A DNA stretch of 48,694 bases, taken from the NCBI GenBank assembly GCA_002855745.1, contig NDWX01000013.1, forward strand, positions 1 to 48,694. The letters run 5' to 3'. This document shows positions 1 through 8,695 of this stretch, piece by piece. The notes under the pieces are model-generated. The model saw only the letters and a program-made list of their open reading frames with translations. It was not told the DNA's origin and did no database searches. The translations under genes and the position numbers were made by a program. Source of the DNA: Thermofilum sp. NZ13. Its GTDB lineage: Archaea; Thermoproteota; Thermoprotei; Thermofilales; Thermofilaceae. Each line of letters opens with the position of its first letter. The stretch's first letter is position 1.

Positions 1-794
1 TGGGCGGCTGCCTGGATTACTCTTATGCCGTCGTCCTCGAAGCTGATGAGCACCACCGCGGTGGAGGGGCCGAGCTTGGAGGCGGCTTCGGCGAGCCTAG
101 CGACCTCGCCCGAGACGTCCTGGGCGTTGGGGTCGAAGGCGACGGCCTCGACGCTGCCGCCGAGCTCCCGGAACCTGGCGGCGAAGGCCTCGAAGAGCCC
201 CTTGCCCCACGCGTCGTTCTTGTAGATCACCGCAGCCCCCCGGAAGCCGCTGCTGAACACCAGCCTAGCCAGCGCCCGCCCCTGGTACACGTCGTTAGGC
301 ACAACCCTGAACACGTAGTCGCCAGCAACAGCAAGCGAGGGTGCTGTGGAAGACTGGCTTATCACGACTATCTTGTTTGCATCTGCGAACTGCTTGACTT
401 GGCTTACTTCGCTGCTCGCCATGGGCCCTATGACGGCTTGTACTCCTTGGGCTGCGAGGGCCTGTATCTTGGCTCTAGCCTGCTCGGGGTTCGTGCCGGT
501 GTCCTCGACGAGGAGCTTGAACCTGAAAGGCGACCCAACCTGCTCCGCGAAGGCATTAATATCCTCCACAGCAAGCTCGAGCGCGTGCTGGTTTCTTTTC
601 CCGAAGGATGAGAGGTCACCGGTAAGCGGGAGGAGCGCGCCGATCGGGACGGTTATAGTCTGCTGCGCGGCTGGAGCGGTGGGTCTTGGGGCGATAAGGA
701 AGCCTATGGCGGTTCCGATGATGAGCCCTATGATCAGCAGTGTTGCAAGTTTGATAGCTTCGCTCTTTTTTGAGGATTGCGGGGCCTGAGCCAT
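1..794 (-). CDS. ABC transporter substrate-binding protein, branched-chain amino acid (LivK-like) family, partial
   Basis: Reading the minus strand from an ATG at 794 gives an open frame that runs off the window, so the C-terminus is missing. Residues 15-35 form one hydrophobic segment followed by an Ala/Pro/Thr linker, as in archaeal membrane-anchored binding proteins. The mature part begins with the family hallmark IGALLPLTGDLSSFG, followed by AVEDINA, a VIGPMASSEV stretch and a KIVVISQSSTAPSL stretch, typical of type I periplasmic binding proteins that capture branched-chain amino acids, amides or related ligands for an ABC importer. The protein would sit on the outer face of the membrane. 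The permease and ATPase genes would be expected beyond the left edge. The exact ligand cannot be read from the sequence. Confidence 0.85.
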   Translation of the reverse strand, partial: MAQAPQSSKKSEAIKLATLLIIGLIIGTAIGFLIAPRPTAPAAQQTITVPIGALLPLTGDLSSFGKRNQHALELAVEDINAFAEQVGSPFRFKLLVEDTGTNPEQARAKIQALAAQGVQAVIGPMASSEVSQVKQFADANKIVVISQSSTAPSLAVAGDYVFRVVPNDVYQGRALARLVFSSGFRGAAVIYKNDAWGKGLFEAFAARFRELGGSVEAVAFDPNAQDVSGEVARLAEAASKLGPSTAVVLISFEDDGIRVIQAAA

Positions 795-1003
795 TGAGCA
801 TGTCTGAAAACTATACTTTTTAAGTTTTTTGATACGTTTGCTGAAAAGATGTTTTCTTGCCTTTATTTCATTAAAAAACTTTTCGCGATTATTGATATTT
901 ATATGCCTTAAATTCCTTAAAAGGGTTTCACGGGAGACGCGATATTTTTGTCTGGACATAACGCATAAATCTCCGCCTAGCGTGGATCTAGTGCGGTGTT
1001 GTC

Positions 1004-1987
1004 TTGCTAGTTGATAGGTTTGGTCGCCCCCTGACGAACCTTCGAATATCGGTCACCGGCAGGTGCAACTACTCCTGCGTTTTTTGCCACAGGGAGGGGG
1101 AGGGGGAGGACCCCGATAAGCTCTCGGTTGAAGACATTGAACTCGTTTCACGGGCAGCGTACTCCTTAGGGGTGAAAACCTTCAAGCTAACAGGGGGAGA
1201 GCCCCTCGTTAGACCTGACATCGGCGAAATCGTCTCGAGAGTAAAGAGCTTAGGCAACGACGTCGAGGTTTCCGCCACAACAAACGGCTTCTTTCTCCTC
1301 GAGCGCGCTAGAAAACTCCAGGAAGCGGGTCTCGACAGGCTGAACGTCAGCCTACACGCTCTAAGCCCCCAAAGCTACAACCTGATGACCGGCGTAAACG
1401 GGAGCGAGAAGGTTTTCAAGGGGCTTAGCCTTGTGCACGACCTTGGACTGCCCGTGAAAATCAACTTCGTCGTAACAAAGTACAACTTCAGCGAGCTACC
1501 TGGTATTCTGGACTATGCCTCCAAGATGGGCTTCAACGTGAACGTCATAGAGCTTATCCCCGAGGGGAGAGGCAGGGAGAACTTCCAAGCGCTCTACTAC
1601 CCCGTTGAGAAGCTATTACCCACGCTACGCGAGAAGGCCTCGAGGGTTGAGAGGAAGCAGCTCCATAACAGGCCGGTCTTCGTCCTCGAGAGCGGTATAA
1701 GAGTAGAGGTGATAGCGAACTACTGTAACCCCTACTTCTGCATGGGGTGCACGCGGGTAAGGCTCACCCACGACGCGAAGCTTAAGCCCTGCCTCAACAG
1801 GAGCGACAACCTCGTCGACCTCGATGGCATACTGCACCACGAGGGGCTGAGCCAGGAGGAGAAGCTGGACAGGCTGGTGGAGGCTCTAAAGGCTGTTAAC
1901 ATGCTCCGCGAGCCCTTCTTCAGGATTGAGAACGGAAACTGCGTTTCTTACGATGGCAGAGTATTGGGTAAACCTAGGGAAGTGTAG
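1004..1987 (+). CDS. moaA: GTP 3',8-cyclase MoaA (molybdenum cofactor biosynthesis)
   Basis: This radical SAM enzyme catalyses the first step of molybdopterin synthesis, GTP to 3',8-cH2GTP. The N-terminal cluster motif CX3CX2C is at C21, C25 and C28 (CNYSCVFC), preceded by DRFGRPLTNLRISVTGRC, a classic MoaA start. KLTGGEPLVR is the SAM-binding GGEP motif. The second 4Fe-4S site is CX2CX13C at about C246, C249 and C263, the GTP-binding cluster that separates MoaA from other radical SAM proteins. The length (327 aa) is normal. The start is TTG at 1004; no ATG is available upstream of the conserved DRFGRP. The usual C-terminal Gly-Gly is absent (it ends GKPREV), which is worth noting because that tail helps catalysis in studied MoaA proteins. 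The gene stands alone here and is divergent from the binding-protein gene. A tungsten or molybdenum cofactor requirement is implied. Confidence 0.92.
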   Translation: MLVDRFGRPLTNLRISVTGRCNYSCVFCHREGEGEDPDKLSVEDIELVSRAAYSLGVKTFKLTGGEPLVRPDIGEIVSRVKSLGNDVEVSATTNGFFLLERARKLQEAGLDRLNVSLHALSPQSYNLMTGVNGSEKVFKGLSLVHDLGLPVKINFVVTKYNFSELPGILDYASKMGFNVNVIELIPEGRGRENFQALYYPVEKLLPTLREKASRVERKQLHNRPVFVLESGIRVEVIANYCNPYFCMGCTRVRLTHDAKLKPCLNRSDNLVDLDGILHHEGLSQEEKLDRLVEALKAVNMLREPFFRIENGNCVSYDGRVLGKPREV

Positions 1988-2024
1988 AATAGGTGTAGGT
2001 GTCGAGGAAAAACAGAAAAAATAT

Positions 2025-3362
2025 CTATTCGAGGTTCTCCGATAGGAACTCTGAAAGCATTTTCAGCTTTACGTTCACGCCGTATGCCTGTGTGGTCATG
2101 CCTAACGTGTGCATGCACCCAACGCAGGACGTGACGACCACCGAGGCACCACTCTCCCTTATTTCGTCCACCTTGGCCTTGCCGGCCACAAGCATATCCT
2201 TGTAGAGCTTATCCAGGAAGGCTTTCTCGGTTCCGCTTATGGGGATGCTTGTTCCCATAACTTTCTCCATCATCTGCTGCGTGGGCGGAACGATGCAGGC
2301 TATCGAACTCCCACCTCCACAGCACTTGCTGAAAATTCCGTGGCTCTTCAGCTTCACAAAGTTGCTTGATGCCTCGCTCAGCACGCGCACAGGCTCTTCG
2401 AGCAGGCCTCCGAAGCGCCCCATCTTGCAGGGGCTATGCCAGGTGACTTTCTCCGCGGCCTTCTTGAACTTGAGCTTGCCCTGCTTAAGGGCCTCTTCGA
2501 CCAGCTCCACTATGTGAACCACCTTGAAGGTAGGCTTCTCGCCGATGATTCTGGGTAAGTCGAACCTGAAGAAGGTGTAGGGGTAGCCGCCATCGCTGAG
2601 GACGACGTACTCGGGGTTAATCTCCCTGATGTACTCGTAGATCCTCCTGGCGACGATAGCTGTGGCTTCGTCATCGCCAGCTAGGGAGCCGATCGGAGCC
2701 CTCATGGAAAGGGGGTTGTCGGGCATCGTCCAGTCGAGGTTCAGCTTCTTGAAGAGCTTGACAGCTCCGAAGACGGAGCCCGGAGTCATCATGACTTCCG
2801 CTAGGGAGGTTATGTACAGGTACTTGGCGTTCTTCTTGTTGAACTCGACCCCCTCTTCCCTCAGCTTACTCACGGCGTCCTCCCATACCCTCCGGAGACC
2901 CGCGTTCTCGAGCAGGGTGTTTGAGGCCTCCGCGTCGACCATGAGCTTCAGTAGCGTCGGTATCCTGCCGGATTTCGCGAGGTACCCTCGCAGGACCTTT
3001 ATCATCTCGCCGCTATGGATGCCGAAGGGGCACGTCGTGTAGCATAGGCCGCAGTTGGTGCACCTGTATGCTTTTTCAACCCACTTGTCGAGCTCCTCCT
3101 TGCTCTTGGGGACACCGGCGCCGAAGAGCCACGGGAACAGCTTCGGTATGATCTGCGCGTGCCGCCTGTAGATCTTCCTCAGGGGCTCCGCCTTCTCGAC
3201 GGGGCCGTACTCTTCACCGGCGGCGGTGTAGGGGCAGTTGATCTCGCAGAGGCCGCAGTTAACGCAGTCCTCGAAGAAGTGGAACATCACGGAGTCCAGG
3301 TGCCTGAGCGCGTAGGTCTCGGCGCTTCTAACCTTCTCCGCGTTAAATTCCTCCCAGCTCAT
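2025..3362 (-). CDS. isp2: Isp2 / HdrD-like iron-sulphur protein of a hydrogenase complex
   Basis: A 445-aa cytoplasmic iron-sulphur protein. The N-terminal half has two ferredoxin-type 4Fe-4S motifs (CVNCGLCEINCP starting at C33, and CTNCGLCYTTCP near residue 100). The C-terminal half has a CCG domain of the heterodisulphide reductase HdrD kind: HSPCKMG, then KCCGGGSS, then SCVGC. Only one CCG domain is complete, whereas HdrD has two. It is the last gene of the hydrogenase operon; its ATG overlaps the stop of the cytochrome gene by 4 bp (ATGA), so the two are probably translationally coupled. The set small subunit, large subunit, NarI-like cytochrome b and HdrD-like protein matches Isp-type uptake hydrogenases. 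The inferred role is to take electrons from Isp1 on the inner face of the membrane and pass them to an unknown acceptor, possibly a disulphide or sulphur compound. Related names in other complexes are DsrK and HmeD. Confidence 0.85.
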   Translation of the reverse strand: MSWEEFNAEKVRSAETYALRHLDSVMFHFFEDCVNCGLCEINCPYTAAGEEYGPVEKAEPLRKIYRRHAQIIPKLFPWLFGAGVPKSKEELDKWVEKAYRCTNCGLCYTTCPFGIHSGEMIKVLRGYLAKSGRIPTLLKLMVDAEASNTLLENAGLRRVWEDAVSKLREEGVEFNKKNAKYLYITSLAEVMMTPGSVFGAVKLFKKLNLDWTMPDNPLSMRAPIGSLAGDDEATAIVARRIYEYIREINPEYVVLSDGGYPYTFFRFDLPRIIGEKPTFKVVHIVELVEEALKQGKLKFKKAAEKVTWHSPCKMGRFGGLLEEPVRVLSEASSNFVKLKSHGIFSKCCGGGSSIACIVPPTQQMMEKVMGTSIPISGTEKAFLDKLYKDMLVAGKAKVDEIRESGASVVVTSCVGCMHTLGMTTQAYGVNVKLKMLSEFLSENLE

Positions 3363-4150
3363 AACGTCCCCCTATTAAACTTCAGGTCGTACCACTCGTG
3401 GAGCTTGCCGTACCAGTAGCCGAAGACGAAGTGCCAGAACTTCGTGAATGGCAGAGTTGCTACCAGCAGTTCGGCTAGGGTGATGTGGACGCCGAGGACC
3501 GTCCTGTAGGTCCCTATCTCACCAGAGGGTAGGTGGTGCGTGGCCATGAACCCCGAAACTAGGATTGCGAGGAGGAGTAGGAGGGCGTACCAGTCGCCGA
3601 TGCGGGCATTGCCAAGCCTGTGGACCAGTCGGACGATCTTGTCGCCTATCTTGTAGCTGACACCGAGTATGGCCAGTATCGCTAGCAGGTCCCCGTTCAG
3701 TATGACCACAAGCGGCCCCCAGAGCGTGTTAACGAACCCCCAAGACATGTCGGAGGCTGGTATCACGCCTGAGGCAACTGTCAGGCCGGAGGAGGTTATG
3801 GACGAGGGTATGGCCAGCGGGCGCAGGACCGAGTAGAAGGGTATCCAGTACGAGAACATTGCCACGTGCTGCCCAAGCAGGAAGATTAGCGGTATCACCC
3901 CGAGGATGTGGAGCGCGACGAGCCCGCCAACGAAGTCCCCCTTCCTGTGCTTAAGCCCCTGGATGAGCGGGTCGGCGAACGTCATTACTAGCCCTACAGC
4001 CAGCTTTGTCAGCGGGCGCTGCCTCCTTGGAGCTGAGGGTCTCCTCTTCCAGAAGAACAGGTACCTGCCGAGCCTGTAGCCGACACCGAGTAGGAAGACC
4101 GCTACCACGATCGGGGGCGCAACGTAGATCGCGAAGTCTAGAATATCCAT
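3359..4150 (-). CDS. isp1: Isp1 / NarI-like cytochrome b membrane subunit
   Basis: A 263-aa polytopic membrane protein with about five or six hydrophobic segments, beginning with an N-terminal helix (YVAPPIVVAVFLLGVGYRLG) and ending in a charged cytoplasmic tail. Histidines suited to haem b ligation occur in hydrophobic helices (LVALHILGVIPL, GQHVAMFS, ATHHLPSG, GVHITLAELL, KFWHFVFG). This fits the NarI/DsrM/HdrE cytochrome b family. In hydrogenase operons the homologue is called Isp1 and carries electrons from the exported hydrogenase through the membrane to Isp2. The start is ATG at 4150, 9 bp after the large-subunit stop. Individual haem ligands are inferred from position, not proven. Confidence 0.82.
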   Translation of the reverse strand: MDILDFAIYVAPPIVVAVFLLGVGYRLGRYLFFWKRRPSAPRRQRPLTKLAVGLVMTFADPLIQGLKHRKGDFVGGLVALHILGVIPLIFLLGQHVAMFSYWIPFYSVLRPLAIPSSITSSGLTVASGVIPASDMSWGFVNTLWGPLVVILNGDLLAILAILGVSYKIGDKIVRLVHRLGNARIGDWYALLLLLAILVSGFMATHHLPSGEIGTYRTVLGVHITLAELLVATLPFTKFWHFVFGYWYGKLHEWYDLKFNRGTL

Positions 4151-4159
4151 TGGGGCCCT

Positions 4160-5950
4160 TCACCTCACGATCATTTTCTTGATCGACTTCACCTTGCCCA
4201 CTTGGATGTGCACGGCGCACGCGAGGCAGGGGTCGAAGCTCCTGATGGCCCTGACGAAGTCCAGGCCCTCCCACTGGTCGGGTGGAACCTCCTCAGTTAC
4301 AACGCTGTTGGCGACGCTCTGCTCGAAGGGCGACATACCCCACTGGTCATGCGGAGAGACGTTCCCCGTCGTCGGTGCGTGTATCTGGTAGTTGACTATC
4401 CTCCCACCCTCCTGGACGACCCAGTGCCTGACCGTGCCTCTCGGGGCCTCTGTGAACCCTACTCCGAATGTTCTGCGAGACGGCGCAGTCCACGGCCGGG
4501 ACGTCTTGGTCCTCCCGCTTCTCACAAGCTCCACCGCCTTTAGCACGTTTTGCCACGCCACGGCTGCATCGATTACGACGTTGAACGCTCTGGCCAGGAC
4601 TCTCTGGAGCGTGGTCGAGTAGGGCGGGGCTTTCCACTCGAGCGTCATCTCCTCAACAACGCTAGGTGGCAGGTCGTCTGCGCCACCGCTCCTCGGCAGC
4701 GTCACCCTGAGCGCCCCGTTTCCGCTGCCGAAGTCGCTGGGCTGGTAAGCCGTGGCCATGAGCCTCGCTATCGGGCCGACTTCAAAGGGTGTGACTGTGC
4801 CGTCCTTCCACACGAAGCGGACGGTGGCGGCCCAGTTGTACTTCCCATTCCAGTCCCTAGCCCCCGGCTTGGGTATCGTCACCTTGTTCCACGGGTGGTA
4901 AGCGGGATCCTGCTTGCCCCACAGCAGCTTATTGCCCTCGGGATCCGTCTCCGTGTAGAGCGGGAACTTTCCTTTCCAGTCATCGTAGAAGGAGGCGCCA
5001 ACGTACTCCATTATGCTCAGGTTGATCTCCTTGTAGCTCTTTGTCACGAGCTCGCCGTTCACGAACGCCCCCGGCTTGACGCTGCGTTTCTGCGCGGCCT
5101 TGTCGATGTTCTTGTAAACGTCTTCGGGGGTTTCCCCTAGCGACGAGTACTCTTCGGGGTCATCGAAGAAACCGCTGCTGACCATGTTGTGCCTGCGGTA
5201 AGTGAGTCCCTGCTCCTTGTAGTTCTCCATTTCCTCGTAGAACCAAACTATGTCCTGCCACACTGTGTAAAGGAACTTCGCCCAAGCCGTTAGCTTTGTG
5301 AGCCTGTAGGTGTAGCCTACCAGCAGGTACTCCAGGTTGGAGAGATCCGTCGAGATGCCGCCGGGGATGATCGTGCTCGGGTGGCTGTGCCTGCCGTAGA
5401 TCAGCACGCCGCCCTCGCGGGCTATCCTCTGGTACTTCACAGTCAGCTGCCAGATCTTGCCCTCGATCGGGTTCAGGGCGCGCATTATGTCCGATATCTT
5501 GGCGAAGCCGTGGATGTCCCTGTGGGGCGCGTCGGTCATCTGGGCGTCTGCCCAGACCTTCGGCGTTAGCTTCTTCACAACGAGCTCGCTGTAGTCCGGG
5601 CCTCCTAGCATGTTGAGGATGAGGGGGTGGTCGTAGAGGGGATCCGTCATCGCGAAAGCCATGTTTCGCAGGACCACTCCGAGCGGCTCTGGGACAACAC
5701 CGTAGGCCATGTCCACCGCGTGCATCGAGGCGTTAGCGTGGCTCGCTCCGCATACACCGCATATCCTAGATGTTATGTGGATGGCGTCCTCCGGCGGCCT
5801 CCCCCTTAGGAACACCTCGAAGCCTCTGAACATCGTGGCATAGACCCACACGTTCTGTGGTTTCCTCGTCGTTGTGTCGACAAGCGCCCTGAGGGCGAGG
5901 TGCCCCTCAATCCGTGTGATTGGGTCTATAAATACCTCCTTAATGCTCAT
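4160..5950 (-). CDS. [NiFe] hydrogenase large subunit (membrane-bound uptake type)
   Basis: The catalytic subunit of a hydrogenase that splits H2; the Ni-Fe(CN)2CO centre is held by four cysteines. The L1 motif RICGVCGASH lies at R62-H71 (C64, C67) and the L2 motif DPCLACAVH at D573-H581 (C575, C578). Fifteen residues follow H581; this tail would be removed by the maturation protease after nickel insertion, and the protease gene lies at 8120-8695. The protein begins FIDPITRIEGHL, as expected for group 1 enzymes. The length of 596 aa is typical. It has no signal peptide and would be co-exported with the Tat-targeted small subunit. The ATG at 5950 is 6 bp downstream of the small-subunit stop, so they form one operon. 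No hyp accessory genes (hypA-F) are present in the window. Confidence 0.95.
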   Translation of the reverse strand: MSIKEVFIDPITRIEGHLALRALVDTTTRKPQNVWVYATMFRGFEVFLRGRPPEDAIHITSRICGVCGASHANASMHAVDMAYGVVPEPLGVVLRNMAFAMTDPLYDHPLILNMLGGPDYSELVVKKLTPKVWADAQMTDAPHRDIHGFAKISDIMRALNPIEGKIWQLTVKYQRIAREGGVLIYGRHSHPSTIIPGGISTDLSNLEYLLVGYTYRLTKLTAWAKFLYTVWQDIVWFYEEMENYKEQGLTYRRHNMVSSGFFDDPEEYSSLGETPEDVYKNIDKAAQKRSVKPGAFVNGELVTKSYKEINLSIMEYVGASFYDDWKGKFPLYTETDPEGNKLLWGKQDPAYHPWNKVTIPKPGARDWNGKYNWAATVRFVWKDGTVTPFEVGPIARLMATAYQPSDFGSGNGALRVTLPRSGGADDLPPSVVEEMTLEWKAPPYSTTLQRVLARAFNVVIDAAVAWQNVLKAVELVRSGRTKTSRPWTAPSRRTFGVGFTEAPRGTVRHWVVQEGGRIVNYQIHAPTTGNVSPHDQWGMSPFEQSVANSVVTEEVPPDQWEGLDFVRAIRSFDPCLACAVHIQVGKVKSIKKMIVR

Positions 5951-5956
5951 GGAATC

Positions 5957-7216
5957 TCACCCCTTCACCTCTTTACTAGCCTCCTCCTTCTTTTTCTCGA
6001 TACTCTTAGAGACACCGTAAGCTAGGCCGACGCCCGCGAGCAAGGCCGCTACAGCTGCTGCACTCTCAAGTCCCGTGGGCACACGCGGCGCCTGGAGAGG
6101 CTTGTAGAAGGGCTCGTAGGCGTCGGTGAAGCCTGGCATCGTGCAGCCTATGCAGACGCCCCCAGTCCTCGTGGGCCCACCGATTCCATTGACCCAGCCC
6201 AGCTTGTTCCACGGGCAGTTCGAGATCGGACCCTTGCAGCCAACCGCGTATAGGCACCTGTAGCTGTTCTCTCCGGGGTACTGCCTGAAGTCACCAGCTG
6301 CGTAGGAGCCAGCCCTGGGGCACTGCTCGTGAACGGTCTGACCGTATATGAACTTCGGCCTCCAGTACCTGTCGAGCTCGGGTAAGGGTAGCAGGCCTTT
6401 AGCCCAAAGCACCAGACTCGCAAGGGCCCTCAGTTGCCCGTTCCCGTTTGCAGGGCACCCAGGCACCGCGACCGCTGGTCTGCAGTCCTGGCGTATCTCA
6501 CCAGGCTTGAAAGTGCACTGGCCCGAGATGAACCTTCGGAACGGCTCAGCCTCAGGTAGGCGGTTTACGAGGCCCTTTATTCCCCTAATGGGGTCGTCGA
6601 AGAAGCCGACAGCGCCCGTCGGGCTATCGCTCCAGCTCGAAGAGGGCAAGCCTTGCACGCGATCAAGGACTTTGTTAGCTACCAGCCCCCCGTATGACGC
6701 GCAGTTACCGACAGCGACGACTGCAACCGCGCGGGGTAGCAGCCTTCTCATCCACTCAACACAAGATATAGGCTTCCCGTTTTCCTCGCCTATAAAGCAG
6801 TAGTAGTCGCTACCGGGCGGCCCTCCTGCCTTCTCATCCTGCGGGAAGCTCCCCTCGAGGACTAGGACAAAGGGGTTGAGCTTGCCCTCCGCTGCAGCAC
6901 GTGCGATATCTAAGGCGCTCTCACCCCACTCTGGCATGACTGTTTCGTGAAAAGCGAGCTTCACGTTCCCCGGGCCTACGAGGTGGAAGGACCCTCCTAG
7001 GACGTCTACTAGGTCGGGCTCCGTCGCCTGTATTAAGGCTGTGGTGTTTCCGGCACAGTCCTGCGCTTCGAACCACACAATGTTTATCGCACCGCTCTGT
7101 GCTTGGGCTGCGGCGAGCTTCACCAGTTCGTTCCAGTTAAGGGAAGCTAGAAGCGCTGTTGCCCCAGTGACTTTTAGAAAGTCCCTACGGTTTAGGCTAA
7201 AACTGTTCAGCGGCAT
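5957..7216 (-). CDS. [NiFe] hydrogenase small subunit, Tat-exported, with C-terminal membrane anchor
   Basis: The electron-transfer subunit of the hydrogenase, first gene of the operon. A twin-arginine signal (NRRDFLKVTGATALLASL, residues 9-26 from the ATG at 7216) directs the folded dimer outside the cell. Cluster-binding segments include HEQCPR, CLYAVGCKGP, CPWNKLGW and CIGCTMPGF. A hydrophobic helix near the C-terminus (AAAVAALLAGVGLAYGV) followed by a lysine-rich tail is the membrane anchor. The proximal-cluster motif is unusual: it reads FEAQDCAGNTT (C54, with N57 where many enzymes have a second cysteine). I chose ATG 7216 because GGCGG lies just upstream and a TATA-like TTATAAAT lies at 7251-7259. 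A TTG at 7231 would add five residues but sits too close to that box. Confidence 0.93.
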   Translation of the reverse strand: MPLNSFSLNRRDFLKVTGATALLASLNWNELVKLAAAQAQSGAINIVWFEAQDCAGNTTALIQATEPDLVDVLGGSFHLVGPGNVKLAFHETVMPEWGESALDIARAAAEGKLNPFVLVLEGSFPQDEKAGGPPGSDYYCFIGEENGKPISCVEWMRRLLPRAVAVVAVGNCASYGGLVANKVLDRVQGLPSSSWSDSPTGAVGFFDDPIRGIKGLVNRLPEAEPFRRFISGQCTFKPGEIRQDCRPAVAVPGCPANGNGQLRALASLVLWAKGLLPLPELDRYWRPKFIYGQTVHEQCPRAGSYAAGDFRQYPGENSYRCLYAVGCKGPISNCPWNKLGWVNGIGGPTRTGGVCIGCTMPGFTDAYEPFYKPLQAPRVPTGLESAAAVAALLAGVGLAYGVSKSIEKKKEEASKEVKG

Positions 7217-7446
7217 TTTACCGCCTTGCAAATTTGTGGCATTAAGATCAATTATAAATCTTTATACTCAGAAAAATTACAGTTATGATTCCTTTCATTC
7301 ATAAACTTACGAATATAATTTTTTTAAAAATCGGGATTTAATCTAAATCTTGTTAAAAGAAGAATATAAAAAGATATGTTAATAATATTACATATTAGTT
7401 CAGTTACTTGAGAGGCTTTTATTGAGGGCTGCCGGGGTATCTATGG
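7217..7446. promoter_or_regulatory. Divergent AT-rich promoter region between the hydrogenase operon and the 7447-8695 gene pair
   Basis: About 230 bp of strongly AT-rich DNA without a gene. A TATA-like sequence (TTATAAAT, 7251-7259) is correctly placed about 35-40 bp before the hydrogenase small-subunit ATG on the minus strand. Further A/T runs at 7315-7400 could serve the plus-strand gene at 7447. No clear operator palindrome was seen by eye. Confidence 0.55.
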
Positions 7447-8136
7447 ATGAAAAGAAGCAGCATCATTAACCTATTAGCCGAAACCATTAAAACTTTGAGG
7501 GCTCTAGACGACTCTATACGATCCGCGTTAGCACAACCGGTTCTCGGTACTGCGATCGAGCCGTTATACAGGCGGTTAACAACTTTCCCGGAGAAATCCC
7601 CGAACATTGAGGAGGAGAAAAAAGCTCTTGCCGAAAGTGGGTACGCCGAGCTTGTTCAGAAAATTTCGGAGTCGGGATTTAAGGTTCTTTTAGGGTTCCT
7701 GTTTTACTACGGTGAAGATGGGGAGTCCGTGTATAAGGCCTTTGAAGTTGCAACGAAGCTCCCAGAGTGCAGCCACGTCATCGTGGAGGATTTCTCAACA
7801 GATAGCCTTACGGTGTCTTTCATGCTTGAGAAGTACAGCCCAAACCTCGTAGAGATCTTAACCCTTAAGAGGAGGGGTAGAGCACCGGGTATTTACAGCT
7901 ATACCGTAAGCTTGCAGAGGCCTAGTGCAGAGGAAGCGCCTGAAGCTATTAGAGCGTCGCTGGAGGGCTCGCTCGACGTTGACCACTTGTTAGAGGGCTT
8001 AAGAGCCTTCGCGCCTGTAAGGGAAGTGGTAGTCATCGAGTGCGACCCGGGGGAGCGGGAGGCATCGTTCTGCACAGAAAAACTCCTCGAGGTTGTCAAG
8101 GAAGAGCGCAGAAAACGGTGTGGCTCGCTTGACTAA
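7447..8136 (+). CDS. Hypothetical protein next to hydrogenase maturation protease
   Basis: A 229-aa soluble acidic protein, with no signal peptide or membrane helix, that I cannot assign to a family. It starts at ATG 7447 (MKRSSIIN) and its end overlaps the maturation protease gene by 17 bp (GTG 8120), so the two are probably co-transcribed and coupled. The C-terminal part has a beta-alpha pattern (REVVVIECDPGERE followed by a helix ending in KEERRKR). Its position, divergent from a hydrogenase operon and joined to the protease, suggests a chaperone, assembly or regulatory role in hydrogenase production. That is inference from context only. Confidence 0.6.
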   Translation: MKRSSIINLLAETIKTLRALDDSIRSALAQPVLGTAIEPLYRRLTTFPEKSPNIEEEKKALAESGYAELVQKISESGFKVLLGFLFYYGEDGESVYKAFEVATKLPECSHVIVEDFSTDSLTVSFMLEKYSPNLVEILTLKRRGRAPGIYSYTVSLQRPSAEEAPEAIRASLEGSLDVDHLLEGLRAFAPVREVVVIECDPGEREASFCTEKLLEVVKEERRKRCGSLD

Positions 8137-8695
8137 ACCTTATCTAGTGATAGGTATTGGAAATGAGATGTTCGGCGACGACGCGATAGGTCCTCTCCTG
8201 GCAGACGCGCTAGCGGAATGCGGCGTTAACGCTATAGCCGCTGGGCTCGACGCTTTCACCGCGGCTTCGTACCTTGAGGGGGTTCCTCTAGTGGTTTTCA
8301 TAGATGTTCTAGATGAGAGCTTCGGCTCTAAGGGAGAGGTTGTAAAGATAAGGCTCGACCCTCGCAGGCTCTCAGCATACGATATCGTCGACGCTGTAAA
8401 CTGGGAGATGAGCGCGCACGTGGTTTCCCCTGCCCATATCGTAGCTCTCGGGTATGCTTCGGGAAAATTCATAGGAGAAGCCTGGGTTATAGGCCCCGTT
8501 TCCGGAAACATTGATTTCGGGAGCCCTCCCTCCGAGGATGTGATCACAGCCGCAGAAAAAGTGGCCTCAGAGCTCGAGTCTTTGATCGGTGAAAGAATAG
8601 ATAGGGAGTGCCTACGGGAGAAGCTCAAAAGAAAGCTTGCCGAGCTTAAATCTCGCTTATTCGACTTCGTCAACCCTACGCGCGAACTTCGGTAG
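8120..8695 (+). CDS. Hydrogenase maturation endopeptidase (HycI/HyaD/HybD family)
   Basis: This nickel-dependent protease removes the C-terminal tail of the hydrogenase large subunit after the Ni-Fe centre is complete. The family N-terminus is clear: VIGIGNEMFGDDAIGPLLADAL, where the E and D in GNEMFGDD correspond to metal-binding positions; a second acidic site is VVFIDVLDE, and the conserved histidine region is SAHVVSPAHI. The C-terminal 30 residues are a charged helical extension. I prefer GTG 8120 (VARLTKPYLVIG), which overlaps the previous gene by 17 bp; TTG 8093 is possible. The 3' end overlaps the convergent PEP synthase gene by 39 bp (8657-8695). Its target is very probably the large subunit encoded at 4160-5950. 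Confidence 0.87.
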   Translation: MARLTKPYLVIGIGNEMFGDDAIGPLLADALAECGVNAIAAGLDAFTAASYLEGVPLVVFIDVLDESFGSKGEVVKIRLDPRRLSAYDIVDAVNWEMSAHVVSPAHIVALGYASGKFIGEAWVIGPVSGNIDFGSPPSEDVITAAEKVASELESLIGERIDRECLREKLKRKLAELKSRLFDFVNPTRELR

